This document shows, piece after piece, positions 13,836-26,400 of a stretch of DNA of 64,000 bases; position 1 is the first letter of the stretch, and every line of letters starts with the position of its first letter. A program made the translations under genes and the position numbers. The stretch comes from Dirofilaria immitis (taxonomy: Eukaryota > Nematoda > Chromadorea > Rhabditida > Onchocercidae). A model generated the notes under the pieces. The model searched no databases, was not told the origin of the DNA, and was given only the letters and a program-made list of their open reading frames with translations. The DNA is taken from the NCBI GenBank assembly GCA_024305405.1, contig JAKNDB010000107.1:3952501-4016500 (forward strand). The letters are read 5' to 3'.

Positions 13836-14595
13836 TAAATTGTGGCAGAAATGATTAAAATTTAAATATCTTTGCTGTATATTTTATCGCTGAAAAAAAG
13901 TTTATAAAAATGAATTTAAACGTTTATAAAAATGAATTGAAGCAATAATAAAAGAAAAAATATTTTCTATCAATTAATTATTTCATCCCTTTTGTTTTTC
14001 TTGTTTTTATTTTATTTCAATTACTATAGTTTATAATTATTATTACAAATCATACGGTTAATCATTTTCATCATTATTATTACCATTTATGATTAATTTA
14101 TTATCACTATTTGCTCTATGTGCGCTGTGCTTCCTTTTATTTGTATATGGCTTATCATTCAATTTTCGATAAATAAGATATAATTTTCCTTCGCTTTTTT
14201 TCCCATTAATTGTTTCATTTAATAATAAAGTGTGAATAAAAAAATTTTGAAGAAAATAATGAAAGAGAGAATAAAAGAGTGTAATAATTTTTAAATAATT
14301 TTATAATACTTATTATGCAAAGGAAGAAAGAAAAAGAAAATTAGAAAATGGTAACAATCACTAAAATAATATTGCTAAAAATGAATCTTTTCTAATTATA
14401 TATTATTAAGCTAAGAGTTAATCTTTATTTAGACTCTATTAGCAAAGTTTTTGAAAACAGTAATTTGTAAAAGTTGAAATTAAAGTATCAATATCAATTA
14501 CTATTACTAGCTAATGAATAAAAAAATGAAGCAATAAGTAATAAACATCTAATATAAATGAAATTATTCCTTCTAGAACATCATACCTTTACACT

Positions 14596-14700
14596 TTACC
14601 TTTACCTTTATGATATCACAGTCATGCAGATCACTTCTTACTTTTATGATGTCTACATCACGTAGACTAGTTTTACCTTTACGATATTACACGTCATGAG
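14596..14700. repeat. Degenerate tandem repeat of about 35 bp
   Basis: Three diverged units of the form ACCTTTAYGATATYACA...TCATG run head to tail, with a related copy at about 14,870-14,893. The units also contain short inverted words (GATATCACAGTCATG; CTACATCACGTAGA). Confidence 0.5.
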
Positions 14701-16301
14701 AAGAAACAAAACAAAACGAGTTAGCAGTATTATCAAATTTGTCATAAATAATAAGTATTACTTCTCACTTATGTAACAATGACAAATTCTACTAATTAAC
14801 TAATTCATTTTATAAGCTTCGCTTTATTGATCTAATTTACTTGTCTTAATTATTCTAATTTTCACTTTAATCTTTACGATATCAAATATCATGTGCTGAA
14901 AAAGTAAAATGAATTGATAGTCATATTAAATTTCTTTTGATATCAATGAAATAAGTATATCATTGAGATCATTGAAATTCATGATAAATTTTAAAGGATT
15001 AGCAAGCTATTGAAAAAATTTGTTATCATTCCAATGCCATGTCTCTTCCTTCCTCTTATTTTGCACATTTAAATATTTTATATTTTAAAATAAACAGTAA
15101 AATTAATTAATTAACAATTCTAATAAAACGAAAGCTGAACCAACATGAAGCAGAAACAAAAAGCAGAGGGAAGATGAACGAAATAGTATAAGATAAGAGA
15201 TAGAAAGAACAGAAAACTCAAATTATACATATATAAATAATACATACATACATATATATATATATAATTGATCACAAATATAAATTATTAGCACTGGGTT
15301 TAAAAAGAGAAAGAGAAAATGAAGAAAATTGAAATATTGAAGAGAGAAATGAAATGCATAGGAAAAAAGAATCATAAAACAGCACATAATAGCATGGTTA
15401 AGAGAGAAAAAGAGAAGATGGTAGCAATAATTTTCAATTAGAGAGAAAGGCAAATAAATATCAAACTTTAAAATTAAATTAAAAAAAGTAGATTAGGATG
15501 AAAAATAGACGGTCAAAGGAAGTAAATAGGGTATATGTGATATAATTTACATGACGCAATGATAATCTATTCCGGTATATCAAACCAGAAGGCATCAAAT
15601 GATGAATATTTAGAGAATTGAGATTGAAGGGATTGATGATCATAATTTTTAAATCATGCCTGTCAAACAAAAACTATTCAGCCTTTTTAAAATTATTGTC
15701 AATTTGACTATTTTAATTTTTCCAAAAGATAATAGCACTTAGCAAGATTTGATTTAGAGATATTATATTATAGGAGCAAAGAAATTTTATGTGGGCAAAA
15801 AAGGCTTTTATCCTAATGTAATTACTTTTGAAATCTCAATATTTAATCTTGATTACACAATTTTGTTAGAACTATCCTTTTAACTGATTAATATGATAGG
15901 GAAGAAAAGTTAGAAGATTTTCACTAACTTTTTTGTCTGGAAATGATACAATAAATCAAATAAAATACTTTATCAGCAGAGAAAGTAGTAATTTTAAAAA
16001 TTTTCGCTCTAATTGTGAAAACGACAAATTCAACGAATATACAGTGAGCGGCAAAAATCAAATACTTCTTTCGTACATTCAAGTACGGCAAAGATTTTGA
16101 AAGTTTAAAAAGTATACTTCGCACAAAACTAAATTTTGAAATGAATTAGAAACAAAATGAGACTAAGTGAATAAATATTTATAAGCGAAGAAAATTTATA
16201 TTATCAAACTAACCCCGAAACATAAAAGAAAGAATAAAAGAAGGAAGACATGAGTTGAACATAATAAATATTTGTAAATAATAATTCCGACAGCATAAAT
16301 T

Positions 16302-16307
16302 TTTATT
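16302..16307 (-). terminator. Candidate polyadenylation signal of ptrn-1
   Basis: AATAAA on the - strand, about 95 bases past the stop codon of the patronin gene at 16,402. Position is typical for a nematode 3' UTR; the hexamer alone is weak evidence in AT-rich DNA. Confidence 0.45.
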
Positions 16308-16401
16308 ATTAAAAATTCGTCTTATTAAGTTATCATGAGCATTCTGTCTTTTCATTTCAATAACAATGAAACATAGAAAAGAAGTCCTGCTTAATCGGAG
16401 A

Positions 16402-17476
16402 CTACCTACTACTACTACTACTGTGTGGAATTTTCGGACCCTGCATAAATTGGTCTTGTAATGTGAAACCATCAATTGTCGCCGAAAGATGTTTCGTTGG
16501 TATTTGTGAAAATTTTTCGCACCTGAATCATACCTGGAATCGATGATTTGTACTAGATAAGAGAAACGATAATAATATGAAAATGAATATTTTTGCGAAA
16601 CAAAATTCATGCTATTAAGAAATATAGATCAAAGGAGAGCAAACGAAACGTTCATTCCAACTATATTCACAATTTTAAAACAAATAATACTGTACGAAAC
16701 TAGTTTGCAATATATCGAATATCAAATCATTTATAAGGGATACCAATCACGAACACCATTTTGCCTTGGCTAATTTACTAGCTTGAAATTAAAATTTATT
16801 GATTAGGACAACAGTTTTTCACTGAATTACTTCTTTGAATAATATTTGCATTCGTCTTCACTACTTATAGTCTGTCTAATATCCAAGAATATCGACCTCC
16901 GCCAAAGCAACAGCATATGCTTAAAATACGAATTGAAGACAAAAGCGTACTTGAACATAAGTTGCATCATCGATTCATGACAAATATTGGGACCTTTTCC
17001 ATGAATGCGGTGTGCGGTATCTGACTGCTGATCCCAACTGTATGCGCCTAAATAACGACATTTTTGATCTCGGAACAACAAAAGAAAATGTTTACTATCA
17101 CTTTTTGCTAGCTCGCCAAGCACCTGAAAGAAAAAAATTATCGGCGTGCATAAGTTTTTATATTAAATGAAATAATAGTTATTTCATAGTTAAATGAAAA
17201 ATAATAGTTATTGCAAATTAGATATGATAGTATCAACTAAATTGACATTCGAAAAACATCAAAAAGAATCAAAAAATCTATGTAAGATTCTATGTAAGAC
17301 AAAAAACGTTAAAATTTAGGAGAAATGTGTAATTTAAATATCACCAGAGTTCAAAAGAAAACTTACTTCAGCACGCTGTTTATCCCATACACTTCCGGGA
17401 AATACCGAATATTGCAAGGCATTTATGATCATTGACCGATTCGACTTATGGACATACTTCGAAAAGAGTTTTAATG
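16402..17476 (-). other. ptrn-1: CKK domain exons of ptrn-1
   Basis: The last three exons encode the CKK domain, the CAMSAP-family module that binds the microtubule minus end. Hallmarks in order: KLFSKYVHKSNRSMIINAL, VLGELAKSDSKHFLLLFRD, CRYLGAYS, IHGKGPNICHESMMQLMFKY, then FSQIPTKHLSATIDGFTLQD and a short Ser-rich tail before TAG. The join of 16,951 to 16,533 (AA|G, giving KYDSG) is phase-perfect, but the reading frame has to change at an A5/T4 run (16,509-16,517) to reach the conserved IPTKHLSATID segment. Confidence 0.93.
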
Positions 17477-20400
17477 CTGAAATCAAAAAATATTAAATAA
17501 AAAAATAATGAAACTTTGTAGTCTATTTAATATTAAGCAAATAAAACAAACTATAAAGAAAAATTAAGGAACGGACTTACTCGGTTCAGCAGTACTTGCT
17601 ACGGGGACACGAGCTGATGATGGCAGAATACGAGCTGACGATGGTACGCTGCTTTCTTCGAAGCTACTGTGCGGTCGACTTGAACGTTTCATTCGTAGAT
17701 TTGTTCCTTCCATCTTAAAAAAAAAAAAAAAAAGAGATAAAGAGAAGTTATGCTTTTCAAAAAAATTACTTAATAAAATACTAAACAAAAAAGATAACAA
17801 AGCAAAAATTTAAGACTATAATTTTTAAAAGACTTATATATATATATGCTTAGCCTTTGAGACAAGCATATAACCGCCGACAGAATCAATCGGGGAAATG
17901 CATGAAAAAAAGAAAAAGAAAAAAGGAAGGAAGAAAGAATAACATAATACATTATATATAATATATATATTAAATAATAATATTATCATCTTTATTATTA
18001 TCATATAATATATTATTGTATATATATAAAAAACCGAAACTAAACCAAACTGTTTCAAACACTTTTTTAAAAGTTCGTCCTTTTTCCATCTTTCCTTTAC
18101 TCTTTCCTTCGTTTTGGAAATTAAGTCCAATTACAAGTATACGATGATGACAAATGAATACTTTAATAGATTTTTTAAATAATATTTTCGAAAAATATAA
18201 AAATAGAGCCTTACTATGCTTTTTGGTCGCGATAATAAAGACGGTTGACTATATCCTCGACCATTGGGCGATTCATTATTTTCCAGTTCCTTCTCCATCT
18301 TTTTACGTTTGTAATCATCTAATATTCTCTGCCTGACATATAAGAATAAATGGAGTGAATTTCTTATTTTATCATTGTGAAAGTTCTTTATTATCACAAA
18401 CTCGATAAAAAATCAGTACTAAAAGAGACCTTTGTAATTCACGTTCACGTTTCCGCTGTTCAGCAGCTTCCTGCCTTTCCAATTCAGCTTGTCTTCGTTC
18501 AGCATTCCTGGCTTCAATTTCTCCCACTTTTGCTCAATTTGTTCACGACGTCGTAAAGTTTTCGCCAACAAAGCTTCACGTTTTGCTTCCATTTCAGGAG
18601 TCTACAAAGTGCTGGTGAATCAAGGTACTCTAAACTGGAAATGTTGCAAAATATTATAAACTATAAGGTCCATACCGAAATTCACGAAAAGATCACTAAT
18701 GTAAAACATGGATATTCCATGATCGTTCAGTCAACAAATACGTGACATATATTAGAAAAAATAAATGCCGCACTTCAAAGAAATGAATACGACTTTAGAT
18801 AGCAAGATACATGATTTATCCTTCAGTTAAATTCAAACTGCCTAGCCTTAGTTATTCGAAATACAATACTGTTCTTTTTCTAAGACAAATATTCCACAAT
18901 TTTTGCATATGGACTAGTAATTGCTACTTCTACCAATTACGACATTACCTAGGCTGAAATTTGTAGAGAAATAGCTTACTTATAAAACTGATCAGAACAA
19001 TTATAGCTGAATGATTCAATTTGTTTATTCTATTACAGCGACACATGAACAAATGAAAATAATTTCATACTCATAAAATTACTTAAGGAAGTAATAAAAT
19101 TTGCTAACCACATTGATAACAGGCTTTTCAGCTGCATCATCAACAATGAATTGTGACGCTCGTGTCGACGAAAGCTTGTGGTTCATTGATACAAATTGTA
19201 CATCAGCATTTATGGATGAAATCGGATCTTTCGGTGGACTTTGTTGATGTCCTGGTTTATCACCCACCTCTGTAGTAGTATGAGATATGTGTTTCACATC
19301 AGCCAAGAAACTAGCTATGTCAAAAGCATAATTTCTTCGTTCGAATGAAACGAAGTGACCAAGTAATAAAGTCATTCAGGAAAAGTACAAGTTTAAATTA
19401 ATTGTACATACAATCACTACGTACATAAAAAACTTTAAGAAATTAATAAGCAATATAAGTCTCAGACAAACTGGTAGGAATATGCAAAACTTTGACAAGC
19501 TTGTGTAGCTTCCGCACTCTAAACGACTGCTGAAAATATTGAGAAATGTTACTCTGATTATTATAAGGATCGAAATCAGCTTGCTGCAAATACTGCGGTA
19601 AATTGGGATCTCGTTGATGAAAAGGGATGGATTCCGGTATTTTGACACCATTTATATTTTCAGATGGTCCTGATGACTGATCCTAGAAAAATAAAAATCT
19701 GAAAATTTCAGAAACTAAAGCATTTTCCATCAAATGTCTTATAATTCAACAGTCTTATAAAACTTCATAAACCAAGATATCATCAAAATATGTCAAAACG
19801 TCAGGTTTGATTAAGTAAAAACAGAAAGGCTTATATTACTTGTAGAGATGAAGGAACTTGTGGAAGAAATTCAGGCTGATTTGACAGATCCAATTCACTT
19901 TTCGTAAATGTTCTATTTTCCCAGGTACGCCTCTGCGGCCGTATCGTCTGGCCAGTTTTATAGGTGAGTCCCCAATTCGTCAAATTACGATTTATTTCAA
20001 GCGATGGATCCAAACGACTTGAAGGTGCCTAAAACAAAATTACAAGCAAATAGATGAATTGAACAAACTTGAACTAATGATGGATAAATACTGCTAAAGC
20101 CTAAATTTAGATTCAGATTCGCACCTAACGAATAGCAATTAGAAAATAAGATCCAAGATAAGCAAACGAGAACTAACATCATTTCGATGAAGTCGAAATG
20201 TATTGTTTGCAACCGCTGTAGAATTAGCAACTGCATTGTTAAGCATAAATGGTGAGCCTACAACAGGATGCACGGTAGTATCCTGTGGATGCAGAACATA
20301 GGTGCCATCAAGATTAAGTTGATAGTGCGGCGTTGACAGTTGAGAATTGGGAACGACATGAGATGGATAAACAGACATTGTCGAATGATATTCCGATTGA

Positions 20401-23400
20401 TTAGAATATCCGTTCAATGGCATCTGAAAGTGATCATTTCAGCATCGTCATTAATAGTCAAATCAGGCAAATATGTCTAGATCACAAAACCAGAATCCGG
20501 TATATAACTCGTCTAAATTTTTTGAATTTAAAGAAAATTTATTTATTTGATGAAACCTGTGTGTGCATAGGGAACGGTTGATTTTGATCCAGTGATTGGT
20601 GCGTAGATTGTCCGAATAACTGTGGTTCCATGGGAGTTATATAAGGTGTTGCATAGGTGTGTTGCTGTACTTGATGCATCGCTTTCGTCATATTATGCGG
20701 CAAAGTTGCATAAGAACTATTGAGCGCATGATTTGGCTCATTCAATAGACCAAGTTCTGCAAAAATAATTGCAGTGAAATGCTGTCACTAAAAATTCTTA
20801 ATCTTTAATTTTTGAAGCGACTATTAAAAATGTTTCTTTCATTTCGCTAATATGATCTCATACTGATAAAGCTATGTGGATTCAAAGAGATGGTTCTCGG
20901 GAAGAAATACCAAGAATTTCCCTTAATATGCACCAAATAATGATGCTTAGTACACGAATAAAACATATTAGTAATAATTCATGATATCTGATATTAGAAA
21001 CAAAAATAAAACTTACTAGTACAATAATAACTTATTAATCAATAATTTATTATCATATTGCTCAAAAACAACTCTACTGCTGGCAAACTTCCCCAATTAT
21101 CAAAAATATACGGTGCAAAATAATCGGTAAATGTAATAATGAAAGAAACAATAAAAATTACCCGTATGAATAGCAGGTTGAGAAATAGCATGTGTCATTT
21201 GACGTTGCTCATCTACCTGACGACTTAAATTTTCTTGTTGTACAGACATTTCTTGAAGTCGTTTCTACAGAGAAAAGAGAGAATGAATTACAGAGAAGGA
21301 AGGAGGAAAATGAAGTAAACCTGAAGCAATGAAAATAAAAAAAAAAAATAAAACAAAGTGCAACGATCAAATACCTTTAAATCTTGCACAGTTTCCCTCA
21401 AAAGGATAATTCCTGTGACTGATGTATTTGGGAATTACCTATTTCACTTGCTGCACGTGCTCGTGTATCCGAACCCTAAAAATTGACATATTGAAGCTTA
21501 CGACTTATTATTATTGAATTATGTGTCAATCTAAAAGCAAAATGTTTTTGAAACGCATCTTCTTTAAAGAAAGGAGAAAGGTTTTTGAGTGTCTCGAAAT
21601 ATTACATCAGGGCTTAATAAAAATTATAATATTAGGTGAAACGATAAATGACATTTATAATATTAGGTGAAATGATAAATGACATTTCTCTTGCAAATTG
21701 ATGCTTGGAAAGAAAATAAATACCCAAAATTATCTCCATAACGCTTCTACCTTTCAGAATAATAATTATTCGATTAACATTTGAAAGAAATATTTTTAAT
21801 AGTTTGAATCGAAAGATTTGGTAGGCCATCTATAGATGCTATATTTAAAGTAAAAATAATAAAATACTTTTTCGAGACGTTGCATAAGGGTAAAGAAAGC
21901 ATCTTTTTGTTTCTGTGCGCGCTCGGATTCACTCTGATTTCTGAAAAACGCAATTTATATGTAAAATCTAAAGAAAAGTTTTTTAAAATTCATTTTCAAA
22001 TTTTAAACACCAGTTAAAAATTATAATTTATCCTACGAATTATAAAAATTAAATTCCATATATAATCCAAATATAACATATAAATCCAAACATATATAAT
22101 CCAAACATAACAACATGTTGCATAAAAGCCATTCCGATAATCACAACTCGTATTATTTTGATCTAATATTTCAGAATCTCAAATTCATTTCACGTACGTC
22201 TCCAAATAACGCCTTTTTCATGCTCACGTCGCTTTTCTTCTAATGCCAAACGTATACTCGCAGCTGGCATTGAATCGCTACGAATGTATGTCCCTCCTTG
22301 CGAAAAACCACTTATATTATTAACATAATCGCCAGATTGTGTCTAAAGTTTGATATATTCAAGGAATTCTAAACAGAAAAACCACAATTAGAAATGGTTT
22401 CACATCAAATTCCACAGATAGCAGCTAAATCGTATGCTAATATGTTTCTGAAAATATACCAAAAATAAGTATGTAAACATCTTCATGTTACTTGTGTTTA
22501 TTTCTTCATAATAACTTTTTCAACTTCAAACTAATTTGGTCTACAAGGGTAATGTTCAGAACAAAGTTGTGATACGGTAAAGCAATATTACTTACCAGTT
22601 CACTAAAGTTGGTTTTAGGACCAGTAAAGTTCTTCTGGTAATGATGTTTCATTGACTCACCCGAGCTACAATTCCAGAAATGCATCAATTTGATTCGAAA
22701 GTTAAATAAAAATTGACTTCCAATGATATTTATAACTTCGATGAAACACGAACCATGTAACCACTCTTTTACCTCTCAGATCAGAATCATCTCAATTTTT
22801 GGTGTGTGATTTTCAATGTTAATAAAATTAAAAAAAATGTCAACTGAAGAATTCTATTCAACCAAGAACCTACGACCATTATTTTTGGAGAATTTTTATT
22901 CTTCCGCCAATAAAATAATGAATGGTCTTTACGCTGGGAAATCTTCCTCACAAACGAATTTCATCTGATCAATTCTCAAGTTGAGTAAAGCAATTGGAAA
23001 TGATTGGAAAAAAATTTTACTTGCAGCATAAAAAGTGCATATTTGATATGAAAGGAAATACATACCGATTGGTCATCAATGAGTCTGAAGACATTGCAGA
23101 AAATGCTGAAATAAAAACTGTTTATTGCTAATAATAAAAAATTTTATAGCTAAAAAGAAGTTAAACTGCCAAATCACTTCCACTAATTCTCCACTTATTA
23201 ATAATTTCCAGACACTCATAACTGTAAATGCAATGATGAATTAACATAAGCAAAAACTGAGAAAAATAAAAAACGAATATCAACTTACTTCGTGACATTT
23301 CGGGTTGAAGACGAGATCTAAACTGATTAAGTGCTTTGTTTGGAGCATTTTGAGATCGTAATTCAGGTATACCTTTTATTGGAGCGAAACATCTTGCACG

Positions 23401-26400
23401 CGTAGGCGATACCTCTACAGGGCTTGCAACTAAAAAATTATCGTCTCAATTAAGAAAATCGATCAATCAAGTCTTTCCAGATGAAATATTTAAGAAATTC
23501 ATATAAACTTCTTACCACTTTTTATACTGTCTCCTTCGAAAATTTGAAAAAGATCAGCTAAAAAAGCGTTTACATTTGGCTGTAAACTTTCATGAAGATA
23601 GAGAATATCTTCAATTTCGAAATGAAATGGATTCCACGGTAAGTTAGTGCAAAATTTCCTAAAATATTTTTAAGCATCAATGCTTCAAATGGGAAAATAC
23701 TAAATATTTTTATAAAATTACTATTCATTTATCAGTAAATGGAATTGATTGTAAATGCTTTATTTTTCCAATTCACTGTTCCTAGATCATGAGAACGATT
23801 TTGATTTAAATCAAAAGAAATATTCCAAACCTGAATGACAAAACCAATTCAGTCTTTTAATCTAAACTGTAAGCAAAAATTTGACTGAAAAAGCATAAAT
23901 CAAAAATAACAAAAACCTTAATAATTTACCTCAGAAGGACTAAGTTGTATTGACAATCAGCAAGGCTCATTGGGTCGTTGAAACATATGTCTGCAAAAAA
24001 TTATCAAGGCTCATTGGGGTAAAAGAATACTGCTCTTATCCATCTTCGAATCATCAGGATTGCTTCTAGAATACTGCTCTTATCCATCTTCGATCCATCA
24101 GGATTGCCTCCATATACAATGGAACGGCTTTCAATGGTATTAAATTTTCATGATTGAGAATATTCAAACTATTGTAATTATAATAATAACTAGCCTTGTA
24201 ATATCATTTCATTAGGTCGGTAAAATCCAACAAGTGCACAAATGCAAGCGCCATCACACATATCTTCATATAGATCTTCCATTTCTGGTACTATCACCGA
24301 TCCATCTAGAATTTTTCGAAATAAAACAAGAACAAATGCTTTAAAAAAATGGTAAATCGTACTTCATTTCATTCAAGACTATCATACCAGCTACCATTGT
24401 AGAAAATTCCAAAACAACATTTTTTTCATTAAATCTAATACAAAAAATGTCACATGGTTCACGAATTGTTCTCATATAAGACTTCAAATTCATTGTGTCC
24501 TAAGACTTCAAATTCACTGTGAAAAGTTAAGATCATTATCGTTAACTCATTGAAAATCTTCCGCAATTTATAAATGATCATCATGAATAATGCGGGTAAT
24601 TGATTGACTGACTACGCTCCAATAAGGGTCTACAACTAAAAGTGATTAGTTCCCATGTCTTTTCCCATTCCATACTACAAATTTAATTCACTATTTTGAA
24701 AATTCAAAAATTTATTTTATGAAAAATTTTTACATATACAACAATAAGTTCAATAAAGTATGAACACGATAAAGTGTATATGCTAAAAAAAATTAATTAC
24801 ATTGTTCTTTACAGTTTTTATTCATTATGGTAAATTTTTCCATATCATCTCGTACCAATAAACAAATTTTATTGATCCAAAACAGCAATGCATCAACACT
24901 ATCCATTGGTTCTTCTCGTTTATCAACTGTCGTGTAATTCCTATATGAATTACAAGGAAAGTAGTACATTGAAATGAAAAGATTTCTTTTCCTTATGAGA
25001 AAATTTCTTCATTTATTTCATTTCATGGTTACTACTATTTTAGAACAGCTCCTCGAATGATTGTCAGAGTAAATAGAGAAAGGAATTTTTGTTGCCTTGA
25101 AATCTGCGCTATTGAAATACGAGTGAGAACCAAGTCATTATTTGGCAAACTTCAGTTATCTCGTCAATAATCAAATAATTTTTGATCATATAAATTCATT
25201 CATTTTCAAAAACTGAAAATGGAAGTCGAGGAGCATTCGGAGTAAAAGAAATTAATTTATTCCCAAATTAATTTTCATTCATGTTTTTCATTATTAAATC
25301 CAAGTTAGTATTTTATTTTATGTTCAAACAGTGACTTTTCCCATCGTTTTGTGTTGCAAAAAATCCACTTACTGTACGGCTTCTACCACTTTATCAATCG
25401 TAATGATGGATCTCATATGTGCAATCATCAACGAATCTATTACTGCCAGATGAGCAGCCTGAAAAAATAGAAAATTTTCGATTAGAGAAATTAAACTTGC
25501 TCTTCTGAAAGTAAACTTCGAATATAAAGTTCTAAATAAATTAAAATGAAAAAAATGTCGGGATAAGCCGAAAATGATTTACCTGATGGAAAGGTTGAAC
25601 GGATGACAGCATTGTCTCATTAATATTTGCTTCTTCGCCAGATAATGTAATTGGAATTGAATGGTTCGCCAAAGCTCGAAGTACAACACTATGTGACTTC
25701 TGAAATCTCAAATGCTTCTAAGTCTAAATGAGATAGAATATCATTTAATTTTGGAAATCTTGACTCAACTTATAATAGTTAAAAAAAAAGTAAAATCATA
25801 CTATTTTTGCATTTGCTTTCAAAAGAGACCTATAAGAATGAGACGCCAAGTGAATAAATTTTCCTAATCCCGAAGAAATATTTTAATTTTTCTAGTAGAA
25901 ACAGAAAAAAAACGGCGAAAAAGTAAAGCCAGAATTCCGAAAAGTGAGTGGGAACCTCAATACAGCAGTAATTCAAAATGAAAATAAAATAACAGAACTG
26001 CCGCGATATTTGCTGCAACATGGTCATGATTTCCAAAGCTTAGCGTAAAAAGATATCAGAAATGATTAAAAACGTTTAAAGAAACAACAATATGTCATTA
26101 ATCAATCGTTTCAAGCTACAAGTGTTTGAAATATGAATGGAGAATTTTAGTGCCCCGGTATCAAAACTTGATTCAAGAGTTCAGTATTCAAATATCCCTT
26201 CAACAAAGAGTATCATTTTCTATAACTTACATTAATAAGACTTTGATCCTTAAATATTTTAGCAGCAGCATTACTGTACAATGATGCATTGGTTAAACCT
26301 GTCACTACGGCTGTTTCCAGTTGAAAAGTATTCTGAAAATTTGCTTTTCAAACTATGTCAAACACAAAACAAAGACATTATGTAACTAAAGATACAATCA

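Larger units (their letters stand above)
13743..16301. other. Intergenic DNA between convergent genes
   Basis: Lies between the 3' end of the + strand small gene and the 3' end of the - strand patronin gene. No supported exon. Open frames on the - strand at about 15,223-15,670 and 15,924-16,124 are of mixed composition with no matching splice sites. Confidence 0.5.

Noticed and set aside
16209..16610. 133-codon - strand open frame
   Set aside because: It overlaps the last ptrn-1 exon. The conserved CKK residues lie in the neighbouring frame for most of it, and the 5' and 3' parts of this frame are intron and UTR.
17770..18130. Two overlapping - strand open frames between ptrn-1 exons
   Set aside because: Phe/Tyr/Ile-rich intronic translation. 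The segment SPIDSVGGYMLV looked exon-like, but no usable donor and acceptor pair bounds it.
25830..26036. 68-codon - strand open frame with hydrophobic stretches
   Set aside because: Lies wholly within a ptrn-1 intron whose flanking exons join in phase 0.
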